From positions 1,116,001 through 1,180,000 of the forward strand of contig CAWHEB010000002.1 in NCBI GenBank assembly GCA_963828285.1: a stretch of DNA of 64,000 nucleotides, given 5' to 3'. Shown here piece by piece: positions 36,386 to 43,760 of this stretch. Numbering within the stretch: position 1 is the stretch's first letter; each line of letters starts with the position of its first letter. This DNA is from DAIOEK01 sp963828285 (GTDB lineage: Bacteria; Chloroflexota; Anaerolineae; Anaerolineales; Anaerolineaceae). The translations under genes were made by a program, and so were the position numbers. Under the pieces are notes generated by a model. The model had not been told where the DNA came from and did no database searches. It saw only the letters and a program-made list of their open reading frames with translations.

Positions 36386-36481
36386 ATCCGAAATTACTCC
36401 ATGTCTGGTTACGTCGGGACCGTGAGTAGACCAACCGCCGCGCAGATCGATGCAAAGAGATCTTTTGCGACAAGACTACTT

Positions 36482-36546
36482 TAGAATACATGTTCTAATT
36501 CAGTATACACGAAACAAAATTGATTGCAACCTGTCATTTGTGACAG
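36482..36546 (-). promoter_or_regulatory. Two-palindrome promoter module, copy 2
   Basis: Minus strand: CTGTCACAAATGACAG (36546-36531), -35 TTGCAA (36529-36524), 16 bp, -10 TATACT (36507-36502), then palindrome TAGAACATGTATTCTA (36497-36482). Same layout as copies 1 and 3. It points left towards the LKQITND repeat at 36385, about 100 bp downstream, with no intact gene. Confidence 0.65.
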
Positions 36547-36679
36547 TATTTCCGGGAATGTATATCAGTCTAGACATGACCCATCGAACAATATCCAAAC
36601 CTATTCAGTTTGGGTTTGTAAGGGTATGCTTACAGAACAATTCCACAATCGAAACCAAAATTGAAAAGGTGAAGTATCC

Positions 36680-36934
36680 ATGAAGCCAAAAGAAAAAATG
36701 TCTTTCAAGCGGGTTCTGGCAATTATTCTGGGTGTTGTTCTGGTCATTTTCATGTTCGTGATATTGGGTGGCTATACCAATGCTGGCGATACCAAGGGAT
36801 CGCTGCTGTGGGTGATCTTTATGATGGGAACACTGGCGATCGCGCTGCTATATTTCGGGATCAAGGGCGGCAAGGAACCGCAGGTCGGTTTCATTCCGGA
36901 AAAGAAAACCAAGCCTGAAGATCAAGAAAAATAA
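36680..36934 (+). CDS. Small two-helix membrane protein
   Basis: 84 residues with two hydrophobic helices (VLAIILGVVLVIFMFVILGG and LLWVIFMMGTLAIALLYFGI) and a charged C-terminal tail ending KKTKPEDQEK. No family recognised. It is 29 bp ahead of the next gene in the same direction and probably shares its transcript. The 130 bp upstream, after the promoter module, hold no clear promoter in this direction. Confidence 0.65.
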   Translation: MKPKEKMSFKRVLAIILGVVLVIFMFVILGGYTNAGDTKGSLLWVIFMMGTLAIALLYFGIKGGKEPQVGFIPEKKTKPEDQEK

Positions 36935-36963
36935 ATCCATATTGCGATTGAGGGAAGAACACG

Positions 36964-37476
36964 ATGGAAAATTTGGAAGCAGCATCCTGCTTTTTTTGCA
37001 GCAAACCTGCCGAGCAATCGCTGTCTTTGAGAAAATCATTTTGGTGGCTATCCAACGTCCGGTCGGAACGGGTGGGTAACAATCTGGTATATCAAGGGAA
37101 CGAGAAAATTGAAGTTGTGATGATCCCCCGCTGCGGGGAATGCGCTAAACGTCACAAATTGGAAAAAAGATACCTCGATCCGTTGAAGCTGATCTGCGGT
37201 ATTGCAATCATCCTTGGATCCTTATATGTCCTCATCACCTCCGGTTTCTGGAAAGGGGTGGGGGCTTTTGTACTCATCATTCTCGCTTCCATGGCTGTGT
37301 ATTTCCCCGCCGAAGCTTTGATCTATGGAAAGTGGAAAAAAGGTCCCGGCATGGACCTGTCTGTTGCGGATAATTTCCCGCGGGTGAAAGAGCTCAAAAG
37401 CAACGGCTGGAAAGAAGGGGAACATCCCCACAATGGTGATTACCAGGATATTATCAACAAACGGCGCGGACATTAG
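36964..37476 (+). CDS. Membrane protein with N-terminal zinc-ribbon-like cysteines
   Basis: 170 residues. CxxC pairs in ASCFFCSKPAEQ and PRCGECAKRH could bind a zinc ion on the cytoplasmic side; two helices follow (LICGIAIILGSLYVLITSGF and GVGAFVLIILASMAVYFPAE), then a soluble tail with FPRVKELKSNGWKEGEHPHN. Function unknown. Part of a run of three small plus-strand genes of similar design. Confidence 0.7.
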   Translation: MENLEAASCFFCSKPAEQSLSLRKSFWWLSNVRSERVGNNLVYQGNEKIEVVMIPRCGECAKRHKLEKRYLDPLKLICGIAIILGSLYVLITSGFWKGVGAFVLIILASMAVYFPAEALIYGKWKKGPGMDLSVADNFPRVKELKSNGWKEGEHPHNGDYQDIINKRRGH

Positions 37477-37635
37477 TCCGTTCGACGCGCCAGCTTCATT
37501 GAACCGATTCTGTGTCTTGTTTTCATCGATTTTTATCCCTGAAGAAGGACATCAATTCTTCCTAAACTTGGATGAATCCCCGCAGGGATCCTGTTCCCCG
37601 GGGATGTTCTTCTCGCAACCATGAAAGGTTCTCCT

Positions 37636-38292
37636 ATGGCATCATATCAATGCAGCAAATGCAACCACACCTTCTTCAGACAGGAAGGCATTTGTCCAAA
37701 ATGCGGAGCAAACCTGTTCCTCAAAGAGCCAGTCAAAAAGGATGTCAAGAGACCCGGTCAGGATGTGCCATGCAAGCACTGCAAGCTGGATATTTCCTCA
37801 GACGCCTTCGCGTGCAAATACTGCGGCGAGATCCAGACCAGGGTGGTGTACCAGGCTCTGGGATTTTCTGGATTCTTCGGGGTCATCTGGATCGCCGCGC
37901 TCATTTTTATGCTGTGGACGAAAAGTCAGGGGAATGAAACTGCTTCTTTCCCCATTATTGCCGGATGTTCGCTGCTTAATTTGGCATCAATCGGCGGATT
38001 TATATTCTTCTTTCTCAAATGGCGTAAAGCACTCAAGGCGCGCGACCAAATTCGTAACGGCTATCGGGGGAATCCGCCGGTTGAGCTGATCAAGGTTGTA
38101 GAAACGGTGCCCAACCCTATATTCTACAAACCGGAACTGGCTCCTCTGACGACCTGTAAGGCTTTCAAGATGGGAATTTGCGTGGTGGATGGCAAGACGT
38201 CAGGCAAGTGTACCTGGAACCCACAGGATTGGAATCACTGTTTTGTGGTGGAGGAGAACCGGCGATTCTACCGCTGGTTTGACGAACCGTAG
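37636..38292 (+). CDS. Double zinc-ribbon membrane protein
   Basis: About 218 residues from ATG 37636 (an ATG at 37621 is also in frame). Two zinc ribbons: YQCSKCNHTFFRQEGICPKC and VPCKHCKLDISSDAFACKYC, then two membrane helices (FSGFFGVIWIAALIFMLWTK; CSLLNLASIGGFIFFFLKWR) and a C-terminal domain with further Cys residues (TTCKAFKMGICVVDGKTSGK), possibly a third metal site. Function unknown; such proteins are often assembly or regulatory factors. Confidence 0.75.
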   Translation: MASYQCSKCNHTFFRQEGICPKCGANLFLKEPVKKDVKRPGQDVPCKHCKLDISSDAFACKYCGEIQTRVVYQALGFSGFFGVIWIAALIFMLWTKSQGNETASFPIIAGCSLLNLASIGGFIFFFLKWRKALKARDQIRNGYRGNPPVELIKVVETVPNPIFYKPELAPLTTCKAFKMGICVVDGKTSGKCTWNPQDWNHCFVVEENRRFYRWFDEP

Positions 38293-38412
38293 ACCGGATC
38301 CCCCACTCCCTTTTTGGACTGCAGACCGCGCTTCGGATATCATGCCCGTAGGGTGCGTACCTGTGTGTCCGCCCGCTCGTCTTGCCCCCATTTATAAGGG
38401 GGGTAGGGGGGA

Positions 38413-38642
38413 TTCCCTCTCCCGACGAGGACATCGTGCCATCTTGGTACTTCATGCTGTGCAGAGGGTAGGGAGAGGTCGAAATCTCCGCCCACCCCAT
38501 CCCCTACCCTACGGGAACCATGTCCCACCGGCAAAAACCGCCTCCGGTAGGGGCTTTAAGAGATAGGGATGGTACCTTTCAGGCATGATAAAGAACCTTC
38601 GGTTCTTACTTCGTTATCAACCCAGTTTCTCCCAAACCTTAA
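38413..38642. repeat. Palindromic repeat cluster with repeat copy D
   Basis: The left part (38413-38480) has CCCTCTCCCGACGAGG and GAGGGTAGGGAGAGGTCG, a relative of the inverted repeats that flank the DUF559 gene at 40.4-40.9 kb but without a gene. The right part (38491-38642) is an inverted, diverged copy of the 190-bp interspersed element (CCCACCCCATCCCCTACCC to TATCAACCCAGTTTCTCCC). A further repeat with GTACCTGTGTGTCCGCCCGC lies at 38358-38377, similar to 36.2 and 40.36 kb. Confidence 0.65.
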
Positions 38643-38928
38643 TATCAATTTCATCTAAAGACTTTGAATTGTCTTAGCGAGGTGGGCGGAGCCCGACGCG
38701 GCAATCCTCAAGCGGATCAGAAATACAAATTGGTTAGATTTGTATCCAAAAAAGATTCTCTCGTCTTTAAGCTCGAGCGGCTATGGATTCCGTTGCAAAT
38801 CCCCCTCAGCACCACCTACAAAAGGTAACGGGTCGTAGCGCTTCGAAATCGGTAAATGCAACGGATTGAAATAGATAAACTCAAATCACGGCGGGTCTAA
38901 GACCACCGCCAAGAAAGGTTTATATTGG
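38643..38928. other. Non-coding gap before the lipoprotein gene
   Basis: No gene is seen. The sequence CAAATCCCCCTCAGCACCA (about 38795-38813) resembles the 3' end of a tRNA, but no matching tRNA can be folded upstream. It could be a degraded tRNA or former attachment site. Confidence 0.35.
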
Positions 38929-40141
38929 TTATTCTGGAGTATTACAACTTTCTTCCTCAATTACTTTTGGAGCAGAGAACCAGTATCTCAAATCAGCAAA
39001 CATATCAAAACCTTTTTCTATCTGCATGGAAGAAGTATCATAGGCATAAAAATTATTATCAGAGAAAAATCCAATCCGATCAGAATTTGCTAATAAGCCT
39101 GGCATTTGAAAATCTTCACCTGGTAAGTTTTCCGGACTAATTCTTCCCACTTCTTGACCTGTATCAGAATTGAACCAAGCAATAGCGCGATCAGCAAGTT
39201 TGCTGGGATCATTATCACTTGGCAGTATATCAGCAATTATTCTGTCATTTGGTAACCAAAAGAATTCGTTTACCGCAATTACCGAATTTATGAAAATTAC
39301 GTTGTCAGGATCTCTCGTCTCAACAATACCTATGTAACTCTCTTGTCTCTCTTCGTTATGAATAATGAAAGCAATTTTTTCGCCAGTTGGTGACCATTTC
39401 AGAGACCTTATTGTCAAACTCTTTTTATTAAAGTGAGTTTCCTGAATTTTACTAGAACCGTTCGGAGATGAGATAAATACTTGTTGAATACTATCATTGT
39501 CAATATCGGCAAAAGCAACCATCGTGAAATCAAATTTCCATGACACATCATTTACGACACCACCATCAGTCAATTTGAAAATCTCATTTGAACCTTTAGA
39601 TGAAATAGTAACAAGATTTTGAAATTCATATGAGGTAAATTCCTGATTGCCTGTTCCCAGGACCAGGGCTATCCATTGTTCATCAGGCGAAATTCTAATT
39701 CGAGCTATTGCAGAACCTAATTTAAGACTGTTGATATCAGATATTTCTCCTAATATCTTGCCCTTAGTGTCAACCTTGATAATACGCTGCTTCTCAGATT
39801 CAACAAATAATGTACATCCATTAGTAGCCCATCCAATTACATTGATAACTTTATCTCCACTGATCTCCAACTTTTGTCGATCGCCAGTAGCTAATTCAAC
39901 TACAAAGATACCTCCATAGTCTTTGCTAGCTAACGCTATCAATGGATTATCACGATTTATGGTCGATGGCGCCTTTGTCAAATTTGTTGGCTGCAAAACA
40001 GATGTCGGTGTCTCCGTGGAATTAGTTTGTTGGAATGCTATGTGATGATGTTCCAGGTGTTAATGTGTTGGTATTTGCACAGCCTAATAAGAAAACGACT
40101 AAAAATACCATTGGAATGAACGCTAGAATTTTCGTTTTCAT
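38929..40141 (-). pseudogene. Beta-propeller (TolB/WD40-like) lipoprotein, one frameshift
   Basis: From ATG 40141 the first frame gives a lipoprotein signal peptide, MKTKILAFIPMVFLVVFLLG with lipobox cysteine LLGCANTN, and a Thr-rich linker; near 40060 the frame changes and the rest (to 38929) reads TETPTSVLQPTNLTKAPSTI and then repeated blades such as ARIRISPDEQWIALVLGTGN, SLKWSPTGEKIAFIIHNEER and WLPNDRIIADILPSDNDPSK. These are propeller blades of the TolB/PD40 kind. An exported, membrane-tethered binding protein is likely. Codon use is AT-rich. Confidence 0.72.
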
Positions 40142-40385
40142 CAAATTTGCTCCTAGCTAAGGCAAGTCGCAGGCTCGTATGAGCTTCTCTCCGCGAAACC
40201 CAACTCAACATTCATTTACCTTTATCCAATCTTGTTATCGCAATCGATTAAAAATTTAAACATGCTTGTTTATGGATTTAATTCTATATCGATTCTGTGG
40301 ATTGACCTGTTCTGCTCATATTGGTTTTATCCCAGCAATTATCTTACGTAGGTGTGCGGACCTATGTGTCCGCACGCATTGTTTT

Positions 40386-40870
40386 CCCTCCCCAGGCGAG
40401 GGGAGGGAAGGGGAGAGGTCGCCTTCGAATTTGCTTCAAACTGAATGATTATTTGGAATATCCGTTATAAAATCAATATATGAAGAAGTCCAACAACCCC
40501 TCTCTTCAAAATTTCTCCCATGGACTCCGCCTTGAACAAACCCCGGCAGAATCCAAATTGTGGAATCGATTGCGGCGTAAGGATCTGGCCGGCTGCAAAT
40601 TCAAGCGACAGGTCGTGATCGGACCGTACATTGTGGATTTTTCGTGTTTCGAGAAGAAGCTGATCATCGAGGTGGATGGCGGTCATCACTCCGAGCAGGA
40701 AGAGTACGACATAGCAAGAACTGAGTTCCTGGAAACTGAAGGTTATCGGGTAATGAGATTCTGGAACAATGAAGTGATAAACAATTTAAATTCTGTTTTG
40801 GATGATATCGAAGAGGCATTGAAGACAAGACAATCGACCTCTCCCTAGCCCTCCCCTCGCCAGGGGAGGG
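40386..40870 (+). mobile_element. Putative mobile element: DUF559 gene between 36-bp inverted repeats
   Basis: The left repeat (40386-40421) and the right repeat (40835-40870) are reverse complements at 32 of 36 positions; each itself contains a small palindrome around AGGCGAGGGG. They enclose only the DUF559 nuclease gene. The right repeat supplies the last codons and the stop of that gene. A third copy of the left repeat lies at 40998-41033 and a related pair without a gene at 38413-38480. The arrangement suggests a REP-like repeat that carries or is moved by the nuclease; this is inference. Confidence 0.6.
40480..40848 (+). CDS. DUF559 endonuclease-like protein (Vsr/PD-(D/E)XK fold)
   Basis: 122 residues. 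It shows the DUF559 pattern: LRLEQTPAESKLWNRLRRKD, CKFKRQVVIGPYIVDFSC with the catalytic Asp, KKLIIEVDGGHHSEQEEYDI with the ExD pair, and EFLETEGYRVMRFWNNEV. The family is related to very-short-patch repair nucleases; its biological role is unknown. The catalytic residues are all present, so the protein should be active. Its C-terminus KTRQSTSP comes from the flanking inverted repeat. Confidence 0.85.
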   Translation: MKKSNNPSLQNFSHGLRLEQTPAESKLWNRLRRKDLAGCKFKRQVVIGPYIVDFSCFEKKLIIEVDGGHHSEQEEYDIARTEFLETEGYRVMRFWNNEVINNLNSVLDDIEEALKTRQSTSP

Positions 40871-40997
40871 AATCTGTTCCATTTTAGGAAAGTATAACCA
40901 TTTATAACGGGGGTTAGATCTAAGTGGAGTAACACTTCTTATTTTTGCTTCCAAACTAATTGATATCCATTTAGATAAGTCTATCAGTAGGAAGTCA

Positions 40998-41178
40998 CCC
41001 TCTCCAGGCGTGGAGAGGGATGGGGAGAGGTCGCCTGCGAATTTGCTTAGATTTACAGATGGCTGGCGAGAGAAAACTACCATCCTAGGGATCCCTCATC
41101 CTCGCAGAATTAAAGCCCCTCCCTACGATCAAGACCCATCAAAAAGAAATCCTGGTGGTGGGAGGGGTTGGGGTGGGT
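40998..41178. repeat. Palindromic repeats right of the DUF559 element
   Basis: 40998-41033 is another copy of the DUF559 element's left inverted repeat (CCCTCTCCAGGCGTGGAGAG ... GGGAGAGGTCG), continuing GCCTGCGAATTTGCTT as after the left repeat itself. 41114-41178 has the AGCCCCTCCC / GGGAGGGGTTGGGGTGGG arms of the other repeat family. Confidence 0.7.
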
Positions 41179-41230
41179 CGCGAAGTCGTTAGATCAACCA
41201 TGGAATGGGTAGCCCAAATCAATCTACTAC

Positions 41231-41258
41231 TTGACACTACTTGGAATTAGTTTATACT
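41231..41258 (+). promoter_or_regulatory. Consensus promoter ahead of the Abi RNA and gene
   Basis: TTGACA (41231-41236), 16-bp spacer, TATACT (41253-41258). A transcript should begin near 41265, directly at the start of the hairpin RNA described next. Confidence 0.75.
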
Positions 41259-41263
41259 AATTG

Positions 41264-41325
41264 TTAGTAGACCCGCCAAGCCTCTGTCCAAACGGATATG
41301 CGCCACTGTGGCGGGTGTTTCTTTT
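41264..41325 (+). ncRNA. Candidate small structured RNA upstream of the Abi_2 gene
   Basis: The sequence after the promoter folds into an outer stem ACCCGCCA (41271-41278) with TGGCGGGT (41309-41316), an inner hairpin GTCC-AAAC-GGAT (about 41287-41298), and then a T-rich tail GTTTCTTTT. An RNA of about 60 nt ending there is expected, just 10 bp ahead of the Abi_2 start codon. I recall structured RNAs reported next to abiF-type genes, but cannot check the match; the family assignment is therefore tentative. Confidence 0.5.
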
Positions 41326-41335
41326 ATGGGGAAAA

Positions 41336-42246
41336 ATGAAATATAACAAACCACCATTATCTTTCGAACAACAAGCGAAGCTCCTAATAAGTAGGGGACT
41401 GATAGTGAACACAGAACAAGAGTTGACTGATTACCTCAAACAGGTAAATTACTATCGCCTGAGTGGATATTGGTTTTCTTTTAAATTGATTGATCCAGTT
41501 ACAGGAGAAGAGACCTTCCGTCCAGGAACTACTTTTGATATGATCCGAGAGAGATATGAATTCGACCGGTCTTTCCGCTTATTACTGATGGATTCTCTCG
41601 AAAAGATAGAAGTATCGATTTTCCGTACGCGCCTTGTTGAAGAAATCACGACAAAAAACGGATGCTTTGGATATGCTATGAAGAACAGCTATAATCCAAA
41701 ATTCACCCAAAGCGAGTTTGATTACATTTTGCTGGATATTGAAGCAGATGAACGTCGGAGCAAAGAAGAGTTTATTTCTCGTTATCGATCTAAATATAAC
41801 GAAGAGAAATATCTACCATTTTGGATGGTAGCCGAATTGATGTCATTTGGCCAATTGTATACAATTTACAGGAATATTGATCTAAGGGTAAAACAAGCTA
41901 TCGCAAAGGATTTTTGTTTAGCCCCTCCTGTTTTGGATTCTGGCTTCTCACTTTAAACTTCATCCGTAACGTATGTGCTCATCATTCCAGGCTATGGAAT
42001 AAGACTTTACCTTTAGCTCCAAGAATACCTGATTTTCACCATGATAGTCGATGGTATAAACCAATAAGAATTGATAATTCCCGAGTATTTATTGTAATAG
42101 TAATGATTAAGTTATCTTTTAAAAATAATCAAATCGGGAGTCAATGGAAAAATTCTGTTCATGATCTTTTCTTAAGATATCCGAGTATTCCTTTACGCCA
42201 GATGGGCTTTCCTGAGGGTTGGGAAGATCATCCATTATGGAAATGA
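41336..42246 (+). pseudogene. Abi_2 (AbiD/AbiF-type) abortive infection protein, one frameshift
   Basis: From ATG 41336: MKYNKPPLSFEQQAKLLISR, then DYLKQVNYYRLSGYWFSFKL, FDRSFRLLLMDSLEKIEVSI and FWMVAELMSFGQLYTIYRNI, all hallmarks of the Abi_2 family. The end of the domain, WLLTLNFIRNVCAHHSRLWN, which includes the R-x4-H HEPN-type motif, lies in the next frame and runs to 42246. One base is missing near 41940 (TTGGATTCTGG). In the annotated frame the protein stops at 41956 and lacks its likely active site. Intact relatives protect against phage by stopping growth, probably by RNA cleavage. The open frame upstream to TTG 41261 covers the RNA and is not coding. Confidence 0.82.
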
Positions 42247-42351
42247 AGCAATCAATCCCAGGTTAGTTTTTAACAGCAGTTGAAACGGATTGGGATTGCC
42301 CTCATAACGTAAAATCCACCATCTCCATCCCCCCCCATCCCCCCCCAACCA

Positions 42352-42429
42352 CTGTCACAAGTGACAGGTTGACTCTTCGAGATTCTTCCGCTATAACCAT
42401 ACATAGAACATTTATTCTATGTATGGAGA
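42352..42429 (+). promoter_or_regulatory. Two-palindrome promoter module, copy 3, and ribosome-site hairpin of the phage cassette
   Basis: Plus strand: CTGTCACAAGTGACAG (42352-42367), -35 TTGACT (42369-42374), 17 bp, -10 TATAAC (42392-42397), palindrome TAGAACATTTATTCTA (42404-42419). The second palindrome is part of a 12-bp inverted repeat (42397-42408 with 42415-42426) whose 3' arm reaches into the ribosome site GGAGA (42425-42429) of the portal gene. So the same element may act as operator in DNA and as a hairpin in RNA. Confidence 0.7.
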
Positions 42430-42432
42430 CCC

Positions 42433-43689
42433 ATGAAGATCCTCGACAAACTCTTCCCCCGCACCACCCCTCCCAGACGCGAAACCCTCTCCGTATCGGT
42501 CAGCGACGGATTCATCGAACGGCCGTCCGGCACCATCCTCCAGCGTGAACGCTATTCCCACGACCGGCTCGAGATCCTGCAAGCCTCCCTCGAAGCCTGG
42601 CAGAGCAATCCCCTCGCCCGCCGTATCGTCGGGCTCACCAGCCAGTATGTGGTCGGCGGCGGTATCCGCATCGGCAGCAGCCACCCCGAAACCGACCACT
42701 TCCTGCGTGAGTGGTGGAACCATCCCCTCAACCGCATGGACATCCGCTGCACCGAATGGTGCGAGGAACTCACCCGCGCCGGCGAGCTGTTCATCGTGCT
42801 CTCAACCGATGCCGCCGGCATGAGCTTTGTCCGCGCTGTCCCTTCCTCCCAGATCCAGTCCATCCGCTCGGCGCAGAACGACCTGGAGCAGGAACTGGAT
42901 TTTCATGAGATGCCTCCAACCGGTGAAATGGAAGGACGGTGCTGGTCCGCCTGGCAGGAGTCTCTTGCCGGGTGCGAAGTGCTGCCCTTCCAGCCGGTCA
43001 TGCGCCATTACGCCATCAACCGTCCCGTCGGCACACTCCACGGCGAACCCGATCTGGCTCCCCTGCTCAAGTGGCTCTCACGCTACTCCACCTGGCTGGA
43101 AGACCGCGTGCGCCTGAACCGCTACCGTCAGGCATTCATGTACCAGGTCAAAGCCCCCTTCACCAATGAGCAGGAACGCGCCGACCGGCAGTCCGCGTTG
43201 AATACCACCGCGCCCAACCCCGGTTCGATCCTGGTCACCGACGAATCCGAAACCTGGAGCGTCATCCAACCCTCCCTGGCATCCCAGGAAGCGGGGGAGG
43301 ATGGACTCGCCATCAAAAGGATGATCGCCGCCGGAGCCGGTCTGCCGCTCCATTTTCTGGCCGAACCCGAAGGCGCCACCCGCACCACCGCTGAAAGTTC
43401 CGGCGGACCGACCTTCCGCCATTTCGAACAGCGTCAGCGCCATTTCCTCTGGCTGCTCAGCGATCTGGCGCGCATTGCACTCTTCCGCCGCTCGCAGGTC
43501 GATGCCTCGGTCTCCACCGATGAACCCATCACCGCCCGCGGAGCAGACATCAGCGCCCGCGACAATGCCGAACTCGCCCAGGCTGCCGCCGCCATCACCT
43601 CCGCCTTCACCACCTTGCGCGACCGCGACCTCATCGATGACGCCGAACTGCTGCGCATCGTCTACCGCTTTGCCGGCGAGACCAAATAG
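42433..43689 (+). CDS. Phage portal protein
   Basis: A 418-residue portal protein, the ring through which DNA enters the capsid. Recognisable features: LEILQASLEAWQSNPLARRI and VGLTSQYVVGGGIRIGSSHP at the start, WCEELTRAGELFIVLSTDAA, LHGEPDLAPLLKWLSRYSTW in the middle, and the RMIAAGAGLPLHFLAEPEGA and AESSGGPTFRHFEQRQRHFL stretches typical of tailed-phage portals of the lambda/HK97 wide family. GC-rich relative to the surroundings. It is the first gene of the phage cassette and sits 13 bp behind a palindromic operator-like sequence. No terminase gene precedes it. Confidence 0.85.
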   Translation: MKILDKLFPRTTPPRRETLSVSVSDGFIERPSGTILQRERYSHDRLEILQASLEAWQSNPLARRIVGLTSQYVVGGGIRIGSSHPETDHFLREWWNHPLNRMDIRCTEWCEELTRAGELFIVLSTDAAGMSFVRAVPSSQIQSIRSAQNDLEQELDFHEMPPTGEMEGRCWSAWQESLAGCEVLPFQPVMRHYAINRPVGTLHGEPDLAPLLKWLSRYSTWLEDRVRLNRYRQAFMYQVKAPFTNEQERADRQSALNTTAPNPGSILVTDESETWSVIQPSLASQEAGEDGLAIKRMIAAGAGLPLHFLAEPEGATRTTAESSGGPTFRHFEQRQRHFLWLLSDLARIALFRRSQVDASVSTDEPITARGADISARDNAELAQAAAAITSAFTTLRDRDLIDDAELLRIVYRFAGETK

Positions 43690-43760
43690 CCATGACCCAT
43701 CCATCAGGGTATCCCGGCGTTCCATCGCCGATAACCAAATCCAAATTTGAAAGGAGAGCA

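Noticed and set aside
38690..38815. tRNA- or tmRNA-like segment ending CAAATCCCCCTCAGCACCA
   Set aside because: The 3' end looks like an acceptor stem with CCA, and GCGAGGTGGGCGGAGCCCGAC upstream is loosely tRNA-Leu-like, but acceptor, anticodon and T arms do not pair properly. Kept only as a possible relic.
42352..42419. Naming the two palindromes as LexA (SOS) boxes
   Set aside because: CTGT-N8-ACAG and GAAC-N4-ATTC resemble the enterobacterial and Gram-positive boxes, but two different LexA sites in one promoter would be odd, the second has one off-consensus base, and no SOS gene in this window carries them. Left as a hypothesis.
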